A stretch of 22,778 nucleotides of DNA from Saccoglossus kowalevskii (lineage: Eukaryota; Hemichordata; Enteropneusta; Harrimaniidae), in NCBI RefSeq assembly GCF_000003605.2, contig NW_003123409.1:518-23295 (forward strand), written 5' to 3'. Under the pieces are notes generated by a model, which was not told where the DNA came from, did not search any database, and saw nothing but the letters and a program-made list of their open reading frames with translations. The number at the start of each line of letters is the position of its first letter. Positions within the stretch are counted from its first letter, which is position 1. Below, piece after piece: positions 10,561-20,300 of this stretch. A program made the position numbers and the translations under genes.

Positions 10561-10860
10561 CAAGATTTGTATCACGCTTCTATTTGTAGCTATCATCACT
10601 TTATTGTAGCTACTAGTATCATCCCTCTGTCTGTAGTTTTAACTTCTCCATTTGTAGCTATTACCCATTTATTTGTAGCTATCACCCCTCTTTTTTGTAG
10701 ATTTAATCCTTTTATTTCTGGATATTACCCCTCTATTTCTGTAGTTTTAACTTCTCCATTTGTAGCTATTACCCATTTATTTGTAGATTTAACCCTTTTA
10801 TTTCTGGATATCACCCCTCTATTTCTGTAGTTTTAACTCCTCCATTTGTAAATATAACTT
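10561..10860 (+). repeat. 21-22 bp minisatellite, about 13 copies
   Basis: Imperfect tandem units built on TTTGTAGCTATYACCCCTYTA. The block beginning ctgtagttttaacttc starts at 10631, 10739 and 10825 (steps of 108 and 86, i.e. five and four units), showing higher-order duplication. The open frame through it is a by-product of the repeat. Confidence 0.85.
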
Positions 10861-11490
10861 ATACACTTGTGCCTGCTGGAATTTAAAATGAGCTGTTTCT
10901 GAAATATTAGATTTGTGAAATGCTGAGTAAGCATTTTTTCATGTATATTGGATAAAGGTATCTATTTTGTTTGAGTAAAATTTATGTGGCTTTCAAATTG
11001 CCCACTACAATAATGCCCAGTTGAGATTTAAACGTCTTGCACACTATGAGGTGTGATAAGCATATAGAAATAAGACGCTCATTTTCATTGGCCAGTTTGT
11101 ATGCTGTGCTTTGTGTGACAGTAGACTGCGTATTCATTCAACTAATCAAATCTATAATCTCACTGCAATGAGATGTTACTAGGACCAAACTAACCTCAGT
11201 AGGTGTTGGGGTCTACGAGTCGGGTATGCCACATATAGGTTCTCAGCCATATACTGAAACTTATACTGATATAGATCTGGCATCAGATCAATACATTTTT
11301 TAGGGATTTATTTATAATATTTCCATGATGAATGAAATGTACACAGGAATTGTGCCTTCTTTGAACCATATGCAGATTAGATCTATGTAATTTACACTTG
11401 ATTTCAAAATAGGGTTAAATAAAAATAATGTGACTTTACTATGTATTACAAAAAGGTGCAAATGTATGAATATACAATTTTATCATATCA
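10861..11490. other. Intergenic stretch, nothing recognised
   Basis: Between the URB1 minisatellite and the decayed repeat array I see no open frame of note, no inverted-repeat element and no RNA gene. The sequence is AT-rich and unstructured. Confidence 0.5.
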
Positions 11491-12164
11491 AAATGGCTGT
11501 TAGAATGCGAATTGATCAATCCAATGAGTTTGAATAAATTAGCATGCCAGAATTTCATGTGAACTTGGTCAGGATCTTTTGCTTAGAATGATGTGAATAC
11601 CAGGTAGTGTGACCAGTGAATAAAACAAGTTTCTGCTTCCTTCATATTGCTACTGTGCCAAAATGATATAGAAGTGACTGACAACATTGACCCGTATTAG
11701 CAAGCCAATGAATGAACAGACAGCTCATCAAACAAGAACTTGTCCATATTGAGAGATATTGCTCTGACACAGCATTAATTAAAACAAAATCGGCCATTTT
11801 GAATACATCTATATATCCATAACATAATGTATATATAAAATTTGAACATAATCAGTCACAGCATGTCAGAGATACATGTATGAAGCAAATTCATTAAAAC
11901 TAAATGGCCACCAGTCAGCCATTTTGAATCTGATCTGCAAAATAAAATGACATGCATCAGGAATCCATGTCTAATATATCTACCTAAGTTTGAACAAAAT
12001 TCATCCATAAATCTGCACAAAAATGGCCGCTATTTGGAATCAGAATGTGAAACAAATTGATGTGCAAATGTATATGTGAAGTTTGATTGTGATTGGTCCG
12101 GACGGATGCACAGAGGTCAATCCATAAGTCCTCGTTTTCGGACTATGTCCGAACGGGGACTAAT
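11490..12164 (+). mobile_element. Degenerate repeat array ending in hairpin, Helitron-like
   Basis: Units of roughly 115-125 bases recur in decayed form, marked by TGGCCGCCATTTTGAATC-like blocks (near 11494, 11790, 11904-11939 and 12024) and AAGTTTGAACAAAATT-like blocks. The array ends in a hairpin: 12127-12143 pairs with 12147-12161 around a TAT loop, with CGGAC/GTCCG at the tip, followed by CTAA and T at 12160-12164. A GC hairpin just before CTRR-T is how Helitron-type elements end. The left end is not seen and no protein is encoded; a SINE-like origin is also possible. Confidence 0.4.
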
Positions 12165-12361
12165 AACCACAGTTTTGGGTCTTGCACATGTAGATCAGCA
12201 ATTTACAAATTTGGTAGTATTGTCTTGCAATCCTAAATTTAGCTAAATGTCAAGGTTTGCAATTTTGGAGATGGACAAGTTCTTTCTCAATATTGAAAAA
12301 CTTGACCAAGCTGGGCTTGAAACTTGACTTTTGTATTAATAAACTGTACCTATAATCCCTA

Positions 12362-12541
12362 CCGTAAAATCTGTATTAGAAGCCGCATCCCTAATAGAAG
12401 TCGCACCCATTCTTTTTGAATAATTGAGAACCAAAAATTCGTCATTTCTCATATGTTTTGATGCTCTAATAGAAGCCTCATCCCCTCTATTGCATTGTAC
12501 CATTTTAATAGAAGCCGCGGTTTCTAATACAGATTTTACAG
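12362..12541. mobile_element. TA-flanked MITE, intact copy (180 bp)
   Basis: Terminal inverted repeats of 25 bases (12362-12386 and 12517-12541) differ at two positions, beginning CCGTAAAATC and ending GATTTTACAG. TA is on both sides (12360-12361, 12542-12543), the target site of Tc1/mariner-type transposases. No coding capacity, so it would have been moved by a protein made elsewhere. It lies in the intergenic region. Confidence 0.85.
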
Positions 12542-12543
12542 TA

Positions 12544-13870
12544 CTTGATGAGGGATTTTATGATACATTCCTTGTCATGTGACATGCACAACAATGCTTT
12601 TAATAGTCTATTGTGTTCATGCAAATGCGCCATTTCACTGACAGCAATAAGCAAAGCAGTGTGTGCATTTATTCAATGTTTTTGTTGGATTATCATGGTA
12701 CAAGTCGTTAATCACACCTCTTAGCTAGTCAGTTGTGTCTTCGGTCTTGTGATGTTTGCAAGACGCTGACCATAAGTGTTGTTGTACATTTGAAACAGCA
12801 CGACTACTCGTGCAGTATTACCATAATGTGTAAACAAAAGATCAATTCAATTGTGGTAGCTAATATTTATTTGACATGCAAACAATCTCCTTATCTTGTA
12901 CAGCAAACAAATAATATTAACTGGAATGGTATTGAGTTAATTATATCAACCAATAACTGTAAAAATACACACAACTAAAATAATAAATATTGAACAATAT
13001 AATGACTTCAACATACTTGTGTTGAACACAAATAAAATTTGGCAAGATTTCGATGCCGGACTTGTATCCAGTACAACAATACTTCACGAAAAAAACACAA
13101 ATAACTAATTGAAATTGAATTTTGACACAAATGTACATAAGGTATAATACTAACAGTTTTTCTGACATTATATAGCCACATTGCATTTATAACATTGACT
13201 ACAGCAGGAAGTATCATTGCCATACAACATTTCTATCATATTCTAGGGGGTCTCATTGCCACATTTTTATAACCTAGGGAGTACACATGTAAATTCACCA
13301 TTTGCGTTTCATAAATTTAGGGAAGGGCTTATGCTACTGTAAATTATAATAGAACATCAATTACATAATTGCACAATCCACGTAAATTTCCATTCTCTCT
13401 TGAATTTATAAATATTAACATTTAATATACTTTATATGATATCTATGTCTATACAATTTTGTTTTCAAGCAATATTGAGGGTACCTAGCTTGGTTTAAAT
13501 TAAGATGTTTAGAGCTTCTAAAATTAAATAATCATGAGCAACTCTGTATATGTTGTCTGACTATGTACAATATATTACTACACTCATCCTTGTTTTATAC
13601 GATGGAAACATGAAAATAAATACAATTTAAAGTCTCCTGCAACGCAAATCCTTCACTGTTAAATATTTACTCTTCTTTGAGTCCATGGGACAGTCTGGGT
13701 TCTAAACTGATGTGCAATTAAACACCCAGTTTAATATCTCCTTAATGTGTTCAATGAACAGTCAGTGTGTTCCACTTCATATACCATTAACATTTCATTT
13801 TACTCACCGTACATTCGTACAGTCAGGGTTCTAGCTAATATGTTCACTTGATAAGCAGTGTTCTACTTAT
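12544..13870. other. Intergenic stretch, nothing recognised
   Basis: AT-rich non-coding sequence. Open frames up to about 81 codons occur on both strands, but they lack homology, sensible codon use or splice context. A long 3' UTR of VPS13 could extend into it if the proximal poly(A) signal is not used. Confidence 0.5.
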
Positions 13871-13871
13871 A

Positions 13872-14069
13872 GAATACTATATGACATTTTAGAATTATCC
13901 AAAGAAAGAAGAAATTTGTTTTTGATAAACAAGACTTACCCTCATTGATAAAATAATGATGAATACTATATGACATTTTAGAATAGATTTATCTAACGAA
14001 AAGATTTATCCAAAGAAAAAAGAAATTTGTTTTTGATAAACAAGACTTGCCCTCATTGATAAAATAATC
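13872..14069. repeat. Tandem duplication, 89-bp step with 22-bp insert in second copy
   Basis: The block starting GAATACTATATGACATTTTA at 13872 returns at 13961, and both continue through AAATTTGTTTTTGATAAACA to TTGATAAAATAAT. The second copy carries about 22 extra bases after GAAT, including a partial repeat of ATTTATC. Copies are about 95 percent alike, so the event is fairly recent. It lies just beyond the VPS13 3' end. Confidence 0.85.
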
Positions 14070-14230
14070 ACTAATAATATCACCCTGATAACAAAATTCT
14101 TAATTAATGATTACGGTAAAAGTAATAAATCCCTAGAGTACTGATAGTTAGCAAAGTAAAATATTCACAAATATGTTTAGTTCACACAAAATAAAATAAA
14201 TTATCAATATTGAGGAATCCATAAATAGTT

Positions 14231-14236
14231 TTTATT
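14231..14236 (-). promoter_or_regulatory. VPS13: VPS13 poly(A) signal AATAAA
   Basis: On the - strand AATAAA lies only 9 bases after the TGA stop (14246-14248). If used, the 3' UTR would be about 30 bases, unusually short. Other hexamers may serve further downstream. Confidence 0.45.
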
Positions 14237-14245
14237 TCCATTCTT

Positions 14246-14317
14246 TCACTCAATGCCAAGTGTTAGTGTTTCTTCTCGATGGAGCATAATAGCCTTTTCT
14301 AATTTCAAGTGTAACCA
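14246..14317 (-). CDS. VPS13: VPS13 last exon and stop (residues 524-546)
   Basis: Acceptor tttttttcag, phase 0 in. Encodes [16 protein letters not shown] and ends TLTLGIE, TGA. This is the C-terminal helix of the PH-like fold; the opening tryptophan fits the RW or DARW position of the family. Total protein end agrees with family length after the RPTGG motif. Confidence 0.82.
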   Translation of the reverse strand, partial: WLHLKLEKAIMLHREETLTLGIE

Positions 14318-17300
14318 CTGAAAAAAAAAGATATTTCAAATACAGAATCAATGCCGGCTACTGGTGATTGCAATGAATGTAATTATATAAATGTATGTTA
14401 TCGTACAAGCACAGTATCCATGCAGTCTGACAAACAGATTTGAAATGACATGTACAACACTTTACAGTAACTATTTTGTTTTCATTCTCAAAATGAAAGT
14501 CGAGCATCGTATTGTGTCCCATGTGACGTATAAATTTGAAAGTTGTACTGCATTATGTGGCACTGTCAAACAATGAAGAAAGTTTGAATTTCCTGATTAT
14601 CTTGACATTTTTAATAATTATATTTGATGTCCAAATACACAAAAAACTTTAATTATGTATATGTGTCATCTTGCTGGAAACATTTTACGGTGACACAAAC
14701 CTTATACATTAATGACTTTTTAAGAATTCTTGTTGCATTCTGATATGGTGTATGCCAAATAAAACATCTGTCGTGTTATGTTAGATTATTTTACCTTGAG
14801 CACTTTCTCATCGTCGGAATACATGTCTACCGTCTGAGCAGAGAACACATTGTCATCACCATCCTGTAGGAAAAATAATATCATTTTAGAATATTTCCAG
14901 AGAAACACCAGGAATGCAACCAACCTATTTGCTTATACTCCTACAACTTGTTAGCACACGACTAAATTTTCTCAAAATCATACTCAATTTAAGTTCTTTT
15001 ATCCTTGCAACAAATGTGTGGTAAATCTTTTAACTGCTATTATAATTTTATAACAAATTATAATGAAAAACAATTTTATACAAAAAAAAAACATCACATG
15101 ACTGCGAACTAAAGAGATGTAAATGTTGATAGTAAAGTTGACCAAAATGTGAAACGAAAAGAAGAATTGTTCTGGAGTGAACATATCAAGATATACTTGA
15201 CAACAATTTAAATCACAATTCAAAAACTTGAAAGAAGTCAAAAAACAATTGACTGTTAACATGGCTGTACATACTGAGCTGAACACACAATAACATTTAT
15301 TATTATTATAACTGACCTTGACTTTGAATATTATTTTGTCATCTGACAACACCGGAACACCAACGATATTTTCATAAAAATAAGCCTCTTCTACATCCCA
15401 TCCTCCCCAGAAACGACACTTTTCAAGAAGCATCATCTGTCTATAAAGGTGAGAGACATATGGAATTATATCAGTGACAAAATAAACTCTGATCACTTCA
15501 GAATGGATGCTAATTTTTTTATTAATGCAAGGAACTATTAAAAGAAATGACAAAATGTTTTTATTTTCCAAAAGTTTTCATGCATTTGTTGCATTTTGCT
15601 TAAGCTCGAAAAAGATTGCACACCAACATCACTATGGTAACTAAGAAGATGGTCATAAGTAACTGATTAAAAAACCAAAAAACAATAAATGATATGGTAA
15701 TTTTCGGAGGAATGACATTTCTGCACATAATGTATGCTGTTGTCATGACAACCAACTAACCTGTCAGTTAATATAACAACATCTGGATTGTCTTTTTTAT
15801 CTGATTTCAATGAGGCATGAGCAAAATAAATATCACTGTCTTTGTATCGTCCTTTGGATAAATTAAACAGCAGCATATTTCCAATAGCGAGATACGGAGA
15901 GAAAGGCTTGACACCCTGGAATGTAAAAACAATTAAATGTATCAAAGACAAAATTTTATAACCAAGAGTACTTGAGTATAAGCAAAGATGTACTTCATTT
16001 GATTTTTACTTAGAAAGGATACAATAGCATAAGAAAGGCATTTCATTTAGAGTTGAATTTTGATAACATTTGTTGTACATTCCATCATAAACTTTTGGCT
16101 CTCATGAAGTGAAATATTTCAAATTAAATGTTTTTCTTGGTGATGGATAACAAGTAGACCAGCATTTTATTTTGTCTCTGATGTAAAGAGATTTTACAAG
16201 ATTGTAAAGCTAATAAAGATTATTATTATACATCTGTCACCGTAACGCCATAAGTTACAGCGTGCCGTAATTTTGCGGTATTGCACTGGGCATTTTCATC
16301 CTACACTATATGGTAATGCGAAATCCAAATATGGAACGATTACACATGTAAGCGTTCTCTAATAATGAAAACAAACATGTCAGTTTCCAGAGTACTTGAC
16401 TGGACCCATACAAAGAAGTTCGTTCAATCTGTTCTAAACTTTTTGTATTTCGGCATTCCCATGATGTATCTTTGGGAGGAAAAGATGTATAATAATAAAG
16501 TTATTACGAAGATACCGATACAGATAGTACACGGTCGCATCGACCTCCGCTGCACGTCGGTCGATACTCCCACTGTACTGTCTTCATGCATACTTTTTGG
16601 TATCTTTGTAATAACCTCATGTTATTATTATTCCATATTACTGTATTTGCTCACTATACAGTAAAGACTTCTAGTAGATCAAATACAGTTCACATGCTTT
16701 ATTAGACCAAATATGGTAATTCATGAAATGACTCGAACTCACCACGTGTGGATTGATAAATCGTGGCTGTCGTATTCTATAAACAACATGCTCTCCCATA
16801 TCAGCTGCACGTCGAATAGCATCAAACGTCATAGAAACCATATCGAATATACCGCCAGTTGGTCTAACTATCAATCCAAGAATTCCTTTTCCAATGCCTT
16901 TCAGGAATCCTTTGATGCCTTCTTCTTGCGCTCCTTGGATTGGTTTTACGATTACACCGGATATTCCCATCACTACACCCTAAGATAAACACAACATAAC
17001 AAGAATTAACTTTAAAGTGCTGTATCATGTTTTATATCGGTCCAAAGCAATGTTTTAAACACATTATTAAATTACATTGCTTATTAACAAAATTTGATTG
17101 TGCTGCAGGGTAACTGTGGCATTTACATCAGCCTGGAATTTGGTTTGTAAAACCACAAGGCTAGTTGCCATGACAATGCTAATACACATGGCTATCACCA
17201 ATATTTTTATCGAGTTTCAAGTGTGCAGTTAGTTCAATTGTCAGTCATTTTTATGTCAGCTTTAATTTAAGAAAACAAATTTTAATTGTTTTTTATACAT

Positions 17301-20300
17301 GTTAAATGAATTATTATAATGAATTATTCTCTTCAGAATAAGTATATTTGACAAGCCATTTGGCAGTATGTTAAATCTCAGTTCAATCTTGCATCTAGAA
17401 TGATTTCACTTTTTCCTGTTTTTCTCATCAGTGAATGAACCACAATATTGAAAGGCGACAAACCATTTTAATTTCCTGAGAGGCAAATTGAAATTTGTGG
17501 GTCTGAAAAACCATGACATTTTTTGGCAGTCATTTTAGATTTTTAAAACACTGAGTCATCCTTATTTCATAAAATTTTGTCCCCAGAAATTCTTCAAAAC
17601 TGTTAAAATTAATAGTATATCATACAATCACTGGTGTGGATTCAGATTAAATTCTAATCTAATCCTCAATGGTTTTAGATTACACTATCTTACCAATACA
17701 AATCCCTTTCCTGCTAAAAGTAGACTTTCTGGCAGATTATCCGGATGGGTCTGCATCCTTCGGTTTCTCCTCTGACAAAATAAAAATAATAAATATAATT
17801 AATAAATTAACAAATCAGATAATATGTTTACTTCTGTATCAATACATTAATTGTACATAACAAAATGTATGATAAAAGAATAAAACTCTCACCTTCTTGA
17901 ACTCTTCATCAAATGATATACTTGCCAAAGCTTTACCAGCTGAGCCAGTTATGCGAGCCACAACACCCGCTGTGCCACCTGTAATGTACGATACAGTAAC
18001 AACGCTGTGATTGTGACGCTATTATTATTGGTCAACTTTGAAAAATGTGATTACTTTGACTACAACGCCAGGGTCATAATCAGGGGCACATTTCTATTAT
18101 GATATCAGTAATTAGGCTGGTTTCATCATGCACCATTTTCACATGTTAGAGGAATAGCAAGACTGGAAAACATTCAGTAATTGTGGAATACGTAACCCTC
18201 TTTCTTGTTGCAGAGCTTATTGATATGATATGAAGTGAAATTCTGGAGTTAAAAGTTCACTCCTTATTCTGTATTATTATTTTCATTAGTTATGATATGA
18301 AGTGAAATGCTGGAGTTAAAAGTTCACTCCTTATTCTCTATTATTATTTCCATTAGTTTTTACTATTACACTCTCAGTAAAAGAATGCAATATATATTTA
18401 ATGACCATAGAGGGCGCCCTTATTGACACTACATACCCACAGCATGGCCTAATAGACTCTGTACTCCTCTGGCTAATCCTTCAGCAAACTCTCCAGGACC
18501 TTGTACGGCACCCTGTATAGAGATTTTAATTCAGTACTCCAGCTACTTTATATGTATACAAATACATCACAATGTAATGGCTCATGTATAAACTTGGATT
18601 GTGATCTAATCTTGGCTGGTGCCGACCCATAGTCATGGATAGATCATACAAACCTCATAAGGAATATTCACCACAAATTTGCATTCTTGTGTTGAATAAA
18701 GAATTTTGAGATTACATAAGGGTATGCTGATTGACAGCATTTACTCACCATATAAGGCTCATAGAAGAGATCACCGATTCCTTCTGAGAAATCTTTAAAT
18801 AAGCCATATGGATTGCCGAGTACGTCCAAGCCGAGGAGTAGAATATAACCCTGTCTAATTGCTTGTGAGATGTAATGACCTCTGACTTCAGATAACAACT
18901 GTTGTGTAGACATCAAGATATTGGTCCTCTCAAAGTATGCAAGTCTGATGGTAGATTATATACAAAGACTTTTTACAAGATTCCTGGATAAATGTTACTC
19001 AGCAATGAAGCGTACATATGCCTAATTGCTAGGCTTGTGGCATTTGTGATTGTCGAAATGGTGACGTAAAACTGTTTATTGTTAATTTGTATATAGGACA
19101 TGATTGGCTTACACAATTTGTGTATGGGACACGTTTGGCTAACAAAATTTCTATATGAAACCTGTTTGGCCAAAACAATTTGCATATGGGACCTGATTGG
19201 CTAACACAATTTGTATATAAAACCCGATTGGCTTACTCAATTTGTATATAAAACCCGATTGGCTTACTCAATTTGTATATAAAACCCAATTGGCTTACAC
19301 AATTTGTAAATGGAACCTATTTGAATATCACAATTTGTATATGGTATGTGATTGGCTAACACAATTTGTATATGGGATCTGATTATGTTAATACAATTTT
19401 TATATATAGGACCTGGTTGGCTAATACAATTTGTATATGGTATCTCATTGGCGAGCACAATTTGTATATGAAAAATTATTGGCCAATACAATTTGTATAT
19501 GGTATCTGATTGGCTAGCACAATTTCATATTGAAAATGATTGGCTAATACAATTTTTAAATGGTATACGATTGGCTAACACAATTTCAGTTGACTTACTT
19601 GATTTCTATGTCTCTAATATCAGTGATAGTAGCGCCAACAGAGTTGATAAAGAATCCAATAATATCAGATTTAAAAGATCTCTCTTCTCCACTGGACACA
19701 TGTGGCACACCACTTAATGAGAAACTTATGCCAAGCTTAAAATATAATGTTATGTAAACTAAGTACATTTACAATCAATTTTATTGATAAATACAATATG
19801 AAATACTGTAGAGTAATTTATTTCATTTGAATTTATTGGTAGGGGTAAATCAGTAATAGAATTCCAGCACAGTGAGGCAGAGATTCTCATGAAGAAGCTT
19901 TTCACAGTGAAATTGATGCTCGGCCGACCCAAAAAATTGAAAAAGTTGATGTGTAGTTTATATTTTTATAACTTGTCTTGATATCTGATTTATCTATCTT
20001 GTATGTAAACAATGAAATTTTCATTTGAATACCATTGTCAACTTTTGGGATCATTCAAAAATTAAAACCCAACTTATTTTTTTTTTATATTTGATCCACA
20101 ATTATCAAAAACATTGAAAAAATAGGCAAAACTTGGGTGGGGGGATTATGGTGCCCAAAAGTTTAAAATGTGCTAATGAAACTACCTCAGAATGTGTACA
20201 TTCCAATATGCACCTAATAACAATATAGGGTGAGATTTACAAACTTGTTTTCATTTTTCTAAATATTTGTTACTTAAGACATGAAATCTTGCATTTGAGA

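Noticed and set aside
10567-10830. An 87-codon repetitive protein
   Set aside because: It is the translation of the 21-22 bp minisatellite and lies past the URB1 poly(A) signal.
11190-11250. A tRNA-like stretch around GGGGTCTACGAGTCGGG
   Set aside because: No cloverleaf could be drawn, and the B-box pattern is absent.
12733-13223. Three frames of 71-81 codons in the intergenic region
   Set aside because: Overlapping frames on both strands with low-complexity AT-rich codons, no family resemblance and no splice context.
14999-15571. A 190-codon - strand frame as a separate gene
   Set aside because: Only 15317-15440 is coding (a VPS13 exon); the rest reads through intron and looks like AT-rich translation.
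16365-16664. A 99-codon + strand frame as a gene
   Set aside because: It runs through a foldback element and lies inside a VPS13 intron. The product shows no family resemblance, and the right part is simply one arm of the hairpin.
19072-19589. CRISPR-like array of 31-bp repeats
   Set aside because: Units follow one another directly without unique spacers, they vary along their whole length, and the context is an animal intron. It is a minisatellite.
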